This document shows, in pieces, positions 8,110 through 14,938 of a DNA stretch of 17,163 nt. This DNA comes from an uncultured Sphingopyxis sp. (lineage in GTDB: Bacteria; Pseudomonadota; Alphaproteobacteria; Sphingomonadales; Sphingomonadaceae): contig CAKZIN010000053.1 of assembly GCA_936933955.1 (NCBI GenBank), positions 1 to 17,163 on the forward strand, read 5' to 3'. The position numbers were made by a program, and so were the translations under genes. The notes beneath the pieces were generated by a model, which ran no database searches, was not told the DNA's origin, and was given only the letters and a program-made list of their open reading frames with translations. Numbering within the stretch: position 1 is the stretch's first letter; every line of letters starts with the position of its first letter.

Positions 8110-8631
8110 TCAGAGCGACACGTCCGCGCGGTCTTCGGGATTGGCGCGGCCTGCATCCTTGCCCATCAGCTTATAGGCGACCGATTTGAGGAAGCCCGAC
8201 GTGTCCGAACGCCACAGGCTCACATCCTCGGCGTCGAGGCAGAGCAGCAGCAGTTCGGGATCCTCGCGCCCGTCCTTGTAGTACATCGCCGCCATCGGCG
8301 ACCAAAGCTCGTCGATGATCGCTTTGTCCTCGACCGTGCGCAGCGGACCGTGGATCGACGCGAAGATGCCGTGATCCTTGGAGGTGAACGCCGCGATCGC
8401 GCGCGCACCGGGCTTCGCCAGAACGTCCGCGCCGACGCCTTCGCTGCGGCTGGCGAAAAAGTAGATTTTGGGATCGGTGTCGGCGCCGTCGACCTCGCGC
8501 ATCTGGGCGGTCATCGGGCGGGTAGCGTTGTCCGAGCATCCGGCCACGCCCAGCATCAGCGTGCGGCTTTTCTCCAGCGATTCCCAGAATTCTGCGACCA
8601 GTTCGCGGTTGTCGTCGGTATCGGTGCTCAT
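8110..8631 (-). CDS. Pyridoxamine 5'-phosphate oxidase-fold general stress protein
   Basis: The 173-residue protein resembles the 'general stress protein 26'/Pyridox_ox_2 group, small split-barrel proteins that bind flavin or related cofactors. Supporting segments are ELVAEFWESLEKSRTLMLGV at the N terminus, RPMTAQM (38-44), KIYFFASRSEG (55-65), AIAAFTSKDHGIFASIHGPL (78-97), and ELWSPMAAMYYKDG (108-121) followed by a run of leucines. The enzymatic reaction is unknown; a true PNP oxidase role is unlikely for this subgroup. The start is set by AAGGAG 8 bases before the ATG. An open frame continues 14 codons upstream without a better ribosome site. The gene is divergent from the PhoD-type gene across 128 bases, ends at a clear terminator, and has a possible EcfG-type promoter. 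That promoter would fit a general stress role. Confidence 0.8.
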   Translation of the reverse strand: MSTDTDDNRELVAEFWESLEKSRTLMLGVAGCSDNATRPMTAQMREVDGADTDPKIYFFASRSEGVGADVLAKPGARAIAAFTSKDHGIFASIHGPLRTVEDKAIIDELWSPMAAMYYKDGREDPELLLLCLDAEDVSLWRSDTSGFLKSVAYKLMGKDAGRANPEDRADVSL

Positions 8632-8662
8632 CCAAACGCTCCTTGCATAGTGTCGCCCGCTC

Positions 8663-8687
8663 AACGCCGACATCGCCGCGAAGTTCA
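8663..8687 (-). promoter_or_regulatory. Possible EcfG-type stress promoter (one mismatch)
   Basis: Read on the minus strand this is TGAAC (8687-8683), 16 bases, then CGTT (8666-8663). The alphaproteobacterial general-stress sigma factor consensus is GGAAC-N16/17-CGTT, so one base differs. The CGTT lies 31 bases before the ATG of the general stress protein, a normal distance. Confidence 0.4.
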
Positions 8688-8703
8688 GCGCGGCTGGGCG
8701 ACA

Positions 8704-8731
8704 TTGAACTGTCTTTCGGCGCGACTAGGGT
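8704..8731 (+). promoter_or_regulatory. Candidate housekeeping promoter for the PhoD-type gene
   Basis: TTGAAC (8704-8709), 16 bases, then TAGGGT (8726-8731), ending 28 bases before the ATG at 8760. No PHO-box-like direct repeat was recognised nearby. Prediction by eye only. Confidence 0.4.
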
Positions 8732-8759
8732 GCGCGCTCGCGATCCAAGGGGAACCCAT

Positions 8760-10418
8760 ATGAGCATCAATCGCCGCACCGCGCTTGGCCTGATCGGCGG
8801 CGGAGGGCTGGGCGCCATCGCGCTCCCCGCGAGAGCGCAGCCAGCGCTGCGAGACGCGCGCTTCGATCACGGCGTCGCGAGCGGCGACCCTGCCGCCGAC
8901 GGCGCCGTACTGTGGACCCGCGCGAGCGTGGCGACGGGGGCGGAGGGCGACGTGCCGCTGGTCTGGCGCGTGGCGCCGCTCGAGGGCGGGCGGACGCTGC
9001 GCTCCGGGCGCGTCACCGCACGCGCGGCGGCGGATCATACCGCCAAGGTCGTCGTCGCGGGCCTCCGCTCGGGCACGGAGTATCGCTACTGGTTCGAGAC
9101 TGCGGCGGGGACGCGCTCGCCGATCGGGCGCTTCCGGACGCTGCCGGTGGGGCGCACCGACCGCTTCGTGCTCGCGCTCGCATCGTGCCAGCTGTGGCCC
9201 GGCGGCTACTTCAATGCCTACGCCGATATGGCGCGCCTGCCGCGGCTCGACGCGGTGCTGCATCTTGGCGACTATATCTACGAATATGGGCCCGAGGGTT
9301 ACGGATCGGAAATCGGTCGCGCGCTCGGCCGACTCCCCGATCCGCCGCACGAGACGGTCACGCTCGCCGACTATCGCCGCCGCCATGCGCAGGTGAAGTC
9401 GGACCCGGCGATGCAGGCGGCGCACGCGCGCGCCGCGTTCATCTGCGTTTGGGACGACCACGAAACCGCCAACGATGCCTGGGTCGGCGGGGCGGAGAAC
9501 CACATGCCGAGCCGCGAAGGCGACTGGCGTGCGCGCAAGGCGGCGGCGCTCCAGGCCTATTTCGAATGGATGCCGATCCGCCCACCCGCCCGCGCGAGCG
9601 ACCCGGCGGCGATCTTTCGCAGCTTCGAGATTGGCGAACTCGCGACGCTGGCGATGCTCGAGACTCGGCTGCTCGCGCGCGACGAACAGATCGCGTTCAA
9701 GGGGGAGGTGCCGCGCCCCGACGACATCGCCGCCATGCTGCGCGACCGGCTGCGGCCCGACCGCGAGCTGCTCGGCGCGGCGCAGTTCGCGTGGCTTGAG
9801 CGCGTCATGCAGCGCTCGGTGCGCGCGCGCAAACCGTGGCAGTTGCTCGGCCAGCAGGTGGTGATGGCGCGCGTCGCAGGCCCCGACGCCGTCGCGGGTT
9901 ATGGCGCCGAACGCTGGCGCGCGATCGAGGCGCGGCTCCCCGCAGGCCTGCGCGCGCGCGTCGCGGCCTCGCAAGCGGGCTATCGTGCGGGGCTGCCGTT
10001 TAACCTCGATTCGTGGGACGGATACCCTGCCGCGCGCGAGCGACTCTACGCGATGCTGCGGCGTGTCGGCGCGCGCACGGTCGCCTTTTCGGGCGACAGC
10101 CACGCCGCCTGGGCCAATGACCTTTACGATGCGAGCGGCGCGCTGGTCGCAGCGGAGTTCGGCACCACCGCCATCAGCAGCCCCTCGTTCGGCGACGTCC
10201 TCCCCGGCCTGGGCGAAGTGATCGCCGCACAGAACCGCGAGGTCGCGTGGAACGACCAGGACCGCAAAGGATACACGCTCGTGACGCTCACCCCGGAGCG
10301 GGCGAGCGCGGAGTTCGTCGCCATGTCGACCGTAACCTCGCGCAGCTATACGCGGTCGGTCGCGGCGACCTGGCGGGCGGTCGCCGGCCCCGCCCCCACC
10401 CCCTTGCAGCGAGTCTGA
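8760..10418 (+). CDS. Tat-exported PhoD-type alkaline phosphatase/phosphodiesterase
   Basis: The 552-residue protein belongs to the PhoD metallophosphatase family, which releases phosphate from phosphomono- or diesters outside the cytoplasm using Ca/Fe-type metal centres. The twin-arginine signal is clear (NRRTALGLI with Arg5-Arg6, hydrophobic core, likely cleavage after ARA near residue 26). It is followed by the PhoD N-terminal domain (FDHGVASGDP at about 35-44, LWTRA) and the metallophosphatase domain. Metal-ligand motifs are visible as GDYIYEYG with Asp171, WDDHETAND with Asp232, Asp233 and His234, and SGDSHAAW with Asp446 and His448. ATG 8760 begins the Tat signal and has AAGGGG about 7 bases upstream. 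The gene is followed three bases later by aroQ in the same frame. Phosphate-starvation control is usual for the family but no site was seen. Confidence 0.9.
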   Translation: MSINRRTALGLIGGGGLGAIALPARAQPALRDARFDHGVASGDPAADGAVLWTRASVATGAEGDVPLVWRVAPLEGGRTLRSGRVTARAAADHTAKVVVAGLRSGTEYRYWFETAAGTRSPIGRFRTLPVGRTDRFVLALASCQLWPGGYFNAYADMARLPRLDAVLHLGDYIYEYGPEGYGSEIGRALGRLPDPPHETVTLADYRRRHAQVKSDPAMQAAHARAAFICVWDDHETANDAWVGGAENHMPSREGDWRARKAAALQAYFEWMPIRPPARASDPAAIFRSFEIGELATLAMLETRLLARDEQIAFKGEVPRPDDIAAMLRDRLRPDRELLGAAQFAWLERVMQRSVRARKPWQLLGQQVVMARVAGPDAVAGYGAERWRAIEARLPAGLRARVAASQAGYRAGLPFNLDSWDGYPAARERLYAMLRRVGARTVAFSGDSHAAWANDLYDASGALVAAEFGTTAISSPSFGDVLPGLGEVIAAQNREVAWNDQDRKGYTLVTLTPERASAEFVAMSTVTSRSYTRSVAATWRAVAGPAPTPLQRV

Positions 10419-10421
10419 TCC

Positions 10422-10868
10422 GTGGCCGACCTTCCGACGATATTCGTCCTCAACGGACCCAATCTCAACCGTCTCGGCACGCGCGAGCCGGAGATTTACG
10501 GCGCGGATACGCTCGACGACATCGCCGCTAACCTCGCCAACCGCGCGCGCGAGCTGGGGGTGAGCATCGACATGCGTCAGTCTAATCATGAAGGGCACCT
10601 CATCGACTGGCTCCACGAAGCGGAGGACGAGGGCGCTCACGCGGTGCTGCTCAACGCGGGCGGGCTGACGCATACGTCGGTCGCGCTGCACGATGCGGTG
10701 AAGTCGGTTCGCGTGCCGGTGATCGAGGTGCACCTTTCCAACCCGCACGCACGCGAGCCGTTTCGCCACCGCAGCCTGATTGCACCGGCGGTGCGCGGGA
10801 GCATCTGTGGCTTCGGTGCGCAATCTTACCTTCTCGCGCTGGACGCGGCGGCAAACGGCGCACTATAG
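10422..10868 (+). CDS. aroQ: 3-dehydroquinate dehydratase, type II
   Basis: This 148-residue cytoplasmic enzyme converts 3-dehydroquinate to 3-dehydroshikimate in the shikimate pathway to aromatic amino acids. It has the standard length and motifs of the type II dodecameric enzymes: NGPNLNRLGTREPEIYG (11-27) with active-site Arg21 and Tyr26, LLNAGGLTHTS (76-86) with Asn79, and IEVHLSNPHAREPFRH (101-116) with the catalytic base His104. It starts with GTG at 10422. That is the only sensible start, because the PhoD-type gene's TGA lies six bases before it in the same frame. No good ribosome site is visible, so translation may be coupled to the upstream gene. accB follows after 50 bases. Confidence 0.95.
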   Translation: MADLPTIFVLNGPNLNRLGTREPEIYGADTLDDIAANLANRARELGVSIDMRQSNHEGHLIDWLHEAEDEGAHAVLLNAGGLTHTSVALHDAVKSVRVPVIEVHLSNPHAREPFRHRSLIAPAVRGSICGFGAQSYLLALDAAANGAL

Positions 10869-10918
10869 CGGAACTTTATCCGCCGCTTCAGGCGGGAAGT
10901 TACGGCGAAAGTGCGGCG

Positions 10919-11455
10919 ATGAGCGACCACGACGACGATCACCACGACGATTCCACGCCGCACGGCGGGGCAGGAATGCAGGTCGACGTGGCGCTCGTCA
11001 GAGAACTCGCCGCGCTGGTCGAGCAGGGTGAGTTGGGTGAGATCGAGGTGCGCGACGGGCACCGCCGCATCCGGGTGAGCCGCTACGGCTCCGCGCCAGC
11101 CGCATTGGCCGCGCCCGCCCCGTCCGCGCCGCAGCTCCGCGCGCAAATGTCCGCGCTCGCCGATGCGCTCGAGCCGGCGGCTCCGCCCCCTGCGGATGCG
11201 CCCAGCGGCGGCGCTGTCGACGCCGACGCGGTGCCTTCGCCGATGGTCGGCACCGCCTACCTCGCCGCCGAGCCGGGCGCCGCGCCATTCAAGTCGGTGG
11301 GCGACAAGGTCAGCGAAGGCGACACGATCCTCATTATCGAAGCGATGAAGGTGATGAACGCCATCCCCGCGCCGCGCGGTGGCACGCTCGCGGCAGTGCT
11401 GGTCGACAACGGCCAGCCGGTCGAATTCGACCAGCCGCTGTTCGTCATTCGCTGA
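10919..11455 (+). CDS. accB: Biotin carboxyl carrier protein of acetyl-CoA carboxylase
   Basis: The 178-residue carrier subunit is biotinylated by BirA and shuttles carboxylate between AccC and the carboxyltransferase in the first committed step of fatty-acid synthesis. The C-terminal biotinyl domain is intact: PSPMVGTAY (107-114), then EAMKVMN (141-147) with biotin acceptor Lys144, ending in the usual PLFVIR. The N-terminal region (MQVDVALVRELAAL, 20-33) is typical and is joined by an Ala/Pro linker. The first 19 residues are unusually rich in His and Asp. A start at the second Met (10976) would remove them, but carriers in related bacteria commonly have a short extension before this Met. 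The ribosome site is weak. A promoter-like TGGACG-N18-TATAGC (10840-10869) overlaps the end of aroQ and could drive accBC separately. Confidence 0.93.
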   Translation: MSDHDDDHHDDSTPHGGAGMQVDVALVRELAALVEQGELGEIEVRDGHRRIRVSRYGSAPAALAAPAPSAPQLRAQMSALADALEPAAPPPADAPSGGAVDADAVPSPMVGTAYLAAEPGAAPFKSVGDKVSEGDTILIIEAMKVMNAIPAPRGGTLAAVLVDNGQPVEFDQPLFVIR

Positions 11456-11472
11456 CGGCGCGGCATCCTCGA

Positions 11473-12822
11473 ATGGCCATCGACAAGCTGCTGATCGCCA
11501 ACCGCGGCGAGATCGCACTCCGCATCCACCGCGCGGCGCATGAAATGGGGATCAAGACCGTCGCGGTGCACTCCACCGCCGACGCGGACGCGATGCACGT
11601 CCGGCTCGCCGACGAAGCGATCTGCATCGGTCCGCCCGCGGCGCGCGACAGCTACCTCAACATCCCCGCGATCATTGCCGCAGCGGAGATCTCCGGCGCC
11701 GACGCGGTTCACCCCGGGTACGGCTTCCTCAGCGAAAACGCCCGCTTTGCCGAAATTATCGAGGCGCACGGCCTCGCCTTCGTCGGTCCCAAGCCCGAAC
11801 ATATCCGCACCATGGGCGACAAGGTGGAGGCAAAGCGCACCGCGGGCACGCTCGGCCTGCCGCTCGTCCCCGGCAGCGACGGTGCGGTGAGCGATCCCGA
11901 AGAGGGGGCGCGCATCGCCGGTGCGATCGGCTATCCGGTGATCATCAAGGCGGCGAGCGGCGGTGGCGGACGCGGGATGAAGGTGTGCGAAAGCGCCGAC
12001 GACCTCGCCACGCTGATGGCGCAGGCGGGCAGCGAGGCAAAGGCCGCGTTCGGCGACGCCACCGTGTATATCGAGAAATACCTCGGCAACCCGCGGCACA
12101 TCGAATTCCAGGTATTCGGCGACGGGCAAGGGAACGCCATTCACCTCGGCGAACGCGATTGTTCGCTGCAACGACGCCACCAAAAGGTGCTCGAGGAGGC
12201 GCCCTCGCCGGTCATCTCCGCCGAGGAGCGGGAGCGAATGGGCGGCATCTGCGCGCGGGCGATGGCCGACATGGGCTACCGCGGCGCGGGAACGATCGAG
12301 TTCCTGTGGGAAGACGGGCAATTCTACTTCATCGAGATGAACACCCGCATCCAGGTCGAACATCCGGTGACCGAGATGATCACCGGCTTCGACCTGGTGC
12401 GCGAACAGATCCGCATCGCCGACGGGCACGGGCTGTCGGTGGCGCAGGAGGACCTCGAGTTCCGCGGCCACGCCATCGAATGCCGCATCAACGCCGAAGA
12501 CCCGCGCACCTTTGCGCCCTCACCGGGTCTGGTGAAGGCGTATCACCCCGCTGGCGGCATGCATGTGCGGGTCGACAGCGGACTTTACGCCGGATATCGG
12601 GTGCCGCCCTGCTATGACTCGATGGTCGCCAAGCTGATCGTTTACGGCCGCACCCGCCAGAGCTGCATGATGCGCATGCGTCGTGCGCTCGAGGAAATGG
12701 TGGTCGACGGGATCGCCACCAATATTCCCCTGCATCAAGCGCTTCTGCGGCAGGCTGATGTCATCGACGGGAACTACAGCATCAAGTGGCTGGAGGACTG
12801 GCTCTCCAAGGAAGGCGCGTGA
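11473..12822 (+). CDS. accC: Biotin carboxylase subunit of acetyl-CoA carboxylase
   Basis: This 449-residue ATP-grasp enzyme carboxylates the biotin on AccB using ATP and bicarbonate. It has the canonical length and layout: the N-terminal domain begins KLLIANRGEIALRI; the ATP-grasp domain carries KAASGGGGRGMKV (159-171); and EMNTRIQVEHPVTE (288-301) lies at the active site. The residues known in E. coli AccC occur at nearly identical positions: Lys117, Lys159, His209, Glu276, Glu288, Asn290, Arg292 and Arg338. Nothing essential is missing. The ATG at 11473 lies 17 bases after the accB stop, so the two are cotranscribed as in most bacteria. No downstream intrinsic terminator is evident in the 121-base gap before the response regulator. 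Confidence 0.97.
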   Translation: MAIDKLLIANRGEIALRIHRAAHEMGIKTVAVHSTADADAMHVRLADEAICIGPPAARDSYLNIPAIIAAAEISGADAVHPGYGFLSENARFAEIIEAHGLAFVGPKPEHIRTMGDKVEAKRTAGTLGLPLVPGSDGAVSDPEEGARIAGAIGYPVIIKAASGGGGRGMKVCESADDLATLMAQAGSEAKAAFGDATVYIEKYLGNPRHIEFQVFGDGQGNAIHLGERDCSLQRRHQKVLEEAPSPVISAEERERMGGICARAMADMGYRGAGTIEFLWEDGQFYFIEMNTRIQVEHPVTEMITGFDLVREQIRIADGHGLSVAQEDLEFRGHAIECRINAEDPRTFAPSPGLVKAYHPAGGMHVRVDSGLYAGYRVPPCYDSMVAKLIVYGRTRQSCMMRMRRALEEMVVDGIATNIPLHQALLRQADVIDGNYSIKWLEDWLSKEGA

Positions 12823-12893
12823 CCGGCGGATTTAGCGTTGAGGGAGCGTTAACCATGTCGGGCGCAGCATCCTCATCGGACGGACCGATAATT

Positions 12894-12918
12894 GGAACCC
12901 CCGCGCTTCCGAGCCGTT
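12894..12918 (+). promoter_or_regulatory. EcfG-type general stress promoter
   Basis: GGAAC (12894-12898, extended to GGAACC), 16 bases, then CGTT (12915-12918). This matches the established consensus of the alphaproteobacterial general-stress sigma factor (EcfG/SigT). It lies 25 bases before the response regulator's ATG at 12944. A small dyad, ATCGG-ACGGA-CCGAT (12875-12889), sits directly upstream. Confidence 0.7.
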
Positions 12919-12943
12919 CGCGCGCATTACAGGTTATTATGTG

Positions 12944-13360
12944 ATGGCATCGGAGAACATCTTGGCCCGCGTTATGATCGTCGAGGATGAGTTTCTCATC
13001 GCCGCAGATCTTGAGTGTGCTGTCGAGGACGCAGGTTGTCAGTCGGTCGGCATCGCGTCCGACACGCCGGAGGCGCTCGCGCTGGCGGAGGAAACGCCCG
13101 ACCTCGCGCTGGTCGACCTCAACCTGTCAGATGGTCCGACGGGGGTCGACATCGCGCGTTCGCTGATCGCGCGCGGCATTTCAGTTCTGTTTATTACCGG
13201 AAACCCGCGCCTGTTGAGCGGTGGTGTTCCCGGCGCGTTTGGCGTCGTGCAGAAACCGTGCACCGCCGACATTGTACGCCGCATCGTAACTTACGCCATG
13301 GAGCGCCGTCGTTCTGGCCACAGCGCGCCCGCGCCCGAGATGGTGCGCGCCTTCGCCTGA
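12944..13360 (+). CDS. Single-domain response regulator
   Basis: The 138-residue protein is a lone receiver domain with no output domain, of the kind that passes or drains phosphate in relays. Receiver hallmarks are all present: acidic pair Glu15/Asp16 in IVEDEFLIA, phospho-acceptor Asp58 in LVDLNLSDG, switch Thr85 in FITG and Lys104 in QKP. The last 20 residues are a basic then Ala/Pro-rich tail. It differs from the FATGUY-type receivers in lacking their PFxFATG sequence. The start is ATG 12944; a GTG just before it (12941) is equally in frame. Both have only a weak ribosome site (CAGG). It sits behind a consensus EcfG promoter and faces an HWE kinase gene tail to tail, so that kinase is the obvious candidate partner, by inference. 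Confidence 0.88.
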   Translation: MASENILARVMIVEDEFLIAADLECAVEDAGCQSVGIASDTPEALALAEETPDLALVDLNLSDGPTGVDIARSLIARGISVLFITGNPRLLSGGVPGAFGVVQKPCTADIVRRIVTYAMERRRSGHSAPAPEMVRAFA

Positions 13361-14827
13361 TTAGCGGTTACGGTTCAGCCGGTTGATCGGCACTTCGAGC
13401 GTTACGTTCAGGCCGTCGCGGCTCCAGTCGCGCGCCAGCTTCCCGCCCAACTGCTGCTTGACCGAGAGGTCCGCGAGCCGTGTGCCAAAGCCGGCATGTG
13501 TTGGCGTCGCCTCGATCGCGGGCCCGCCGGTTTCCTTCCATTCAACGCGAATGTTATCGTCGATCCGCGTCAGATGGAGCGATACCTTCCCCTGCTCGGT
13601 GGACAGCGCGCCATATTTGGCGGCGTTGGTCGCGAGTTCGTGATAAATGAGCGCGATCGGCGTTGCGGCCTGATCGTCAAGGTCGACGTCGTCGCCGGAT
13701 AGCGCGACCCGCGGTTCGCCCTGACCCTGGTATGGCTCCATCAGTCGCTGGAGCATCCCCATCAGCGTTGGATTGCCGGTGATCGGCGCGCTTTCGGGAC
13801 TGTGCGGCCGGGCGAATTCATGCGCGCGCGACAGCGACAGCACCCGTTCCTTGAGGTCGCTCGCAAACGCGTCACTTCCAGGGAACTGGCGCGAACTCAT
13901 GGAGATGAGCCCGACGATCACCGCGAAGATGTTCTTGATGCGGTGCGACAGTTCACGGCTGAACAATTCGCTCTGTTCGGCGGCGAGCTTGGCGTCGTGG
14001 ATGTCGGTGCAGGTTCCTATCCAGCGGGTGACCTCCCCCGCCTCGTTGCGCACAGGATAGGCGCGGCCCAGCACCCAGCGCCAATCGCCGTCGGCGCGAC
14101 GCAGGCGGTATTCGATTTCGTAGAGGTCGCCGGTTTTCAGCGAGTGCGACCAAATCTGGTCGATCCGCTCCTGATCGTCGGGGTGGAAGATGTCGCGCCA
14201 AGCTTCGCCGTCGCTGTCGCCGCGTTCGGTGCCGGTGAATTCGTACCAGCGCTGATTGAAATAGTCGTGATGGCCGTCCGCACGGGTCGACCACACCATC
14301 TGCGGCATCGCTTCGGTGAGGATGGCGTAGCTCGAGCGGCTCTCGGCGAGCTCCTGCGCAAGGGTCACCTGACTGCCGACTTCGGTGTTGACGCCGAACC
14401 AGCGTTTGACCGCCCCGGTCGCATCGCGCAGCGGAACGATCCGCGTGAGGAAGGGACGGAACTTGCCATCCGCGCCCTTGATCGGGAACACCATTTCGAA
14501 CGGCTCGCCACGCTCGATCGAGTCCGACCAGCGCTCGACCACCGCGTCGAGGTGCTTGGGATCGTGGACGCCGCCCCACTCCCAGCCGCACAGCTGTTCG
14601 GCCGCGACGCCGGTGTAGTCGACCAGCCGACGGTTCACCCAGCACAGATAGCCGTCGCCGCGCGCCATCCAGCAAGCGACGGGCAGACCGTCGAGCATCA
14701 GCCGGAATTCGTCATCGAGCGTGTCGAGCGGCCCGTCGCCAAGGTCAGGGAGGATGCGATCGACGTGCAGCGGTTCGCGCCAGAAGCGCTCTGCAATATC
14801 GTCAGCGAAACGTCCGGTATTCGGCAT
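13361..14827 (-). CDS. Soluble two-PAS HWE-family sensor histidine kinase
   Basis: The 488-residue kinase has no membrane segment, so it should sense a cytoplasmic signal. Two PAS folds are recognisable: residues about 36-150 (LDGLPVACWMARGDGYLCWV start, VKRWFGVNTEV end) and about 165-280 (AMPQMVWSTRADG start, FHPDD, VTRWIGTCTDIHD end). The dimerisation/phospho-acceptor region carries ELSHRIKNIFAVI with His295. The ATPase domain has YHELATNAAKYGALS (395-409), VEWKETGGP (428-436) giving the W-x-E motif, and GFGTRL (446-451). The N-box His and W-x-E define the HWE family. No LOV cysteine motif is seen. The start at ATG 14827 has GGGGGA just upstream; the frame stays open another 245 codons but runs through gspO. 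Promoter-like TGACGC-N16-TAGAGC lies at 14880-14853. Kinases of this class often feed the alphaproteobacterial general stress pathway. Confidence 0.88.
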   Translation of the reverse strand: MPNTGRFADDIAERFWREPLHVDRILPDLGDGPLDTLDDEFRLMLDGLPVACWMARGDGYLCWVNRRLVDYTGVAAEQLCGWEWGGVHDPKHLDAVVERWSDSIERGEPFEMVFPIKGADGKFRPFLTRIVPLRDATGAVKRWFGVNTEVGSQVTLAQELAESRSSYAILTEAMPQMVWSTRADGHHDYFNQRWYEFTGTERGDSDGEAWRDIFHPDDQERIDQIWSHSLKTGDLYEIEYRLRRADGDWRWVLGRAYPVRNEAGEVTRWIGTCTDIHDAKLAAEQSELFSRELSHRIKNIFAVIVGLISMSSRQFPGSDAFASDLKERVLSLSRAHEFARPHSPESAPITGNPTLMGMLQRLMEPYQGQGEPRVALSGDDVDLDDQAATPIALIYHELATNAAKYGALSTEQGKVSLHLTRIDDNIRVEWKETGGPAIEATPTHAGFGTRLADLSVKQQLGGKLARDWSRDGLNVTLEVPINRLNRNR

Positions 14828-14906
14828 GCCATCCCCCAAGCGGTGCGCGCACGCTCTACCCGCTGGAGGTCGGCGCGTCACCCTCCCCCGCGGGCGTGAC
14901 GGGGGC

Positions 14907-14938
14907 GCGCTCAGCCACGAAGACCGGCGCTCAGCCAC
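14907..14938 (-). repeat. 12-bp direct repeat at the gspO stop
   Basis: GTGGCTGAGCGC on the minus strand occurs at 14938-14927 and again at 14918-14907, a 20-base period. The upstream copy is read as part of a Trp-Leu-Ser codon series. The second falls in another frame and supplies the TGA stop of gspO. Confidence 0.7.

Noticed and set aside
10870..10894. GGAAC upstream of accB as an EcfG promoter
   Set aside because: The bases 16-17 positions downstream read GGCG/GCGG, not CGTT.
10880..10895. Small hairpin CCGCC-GCTTCA-GGCGG between aroQ and accB as a terminator
   Set aside because: The five-base stem lacks a T-run and lies inside what is probably one transcription unit.
14876..14901. CGTCAC...GTGACG stem between gspO and the kinase as the operon terminator
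   Set aside because: Only six pairs with a 14-base loop and no T-tract on either strand; it may simply overlap the kinase promoter.
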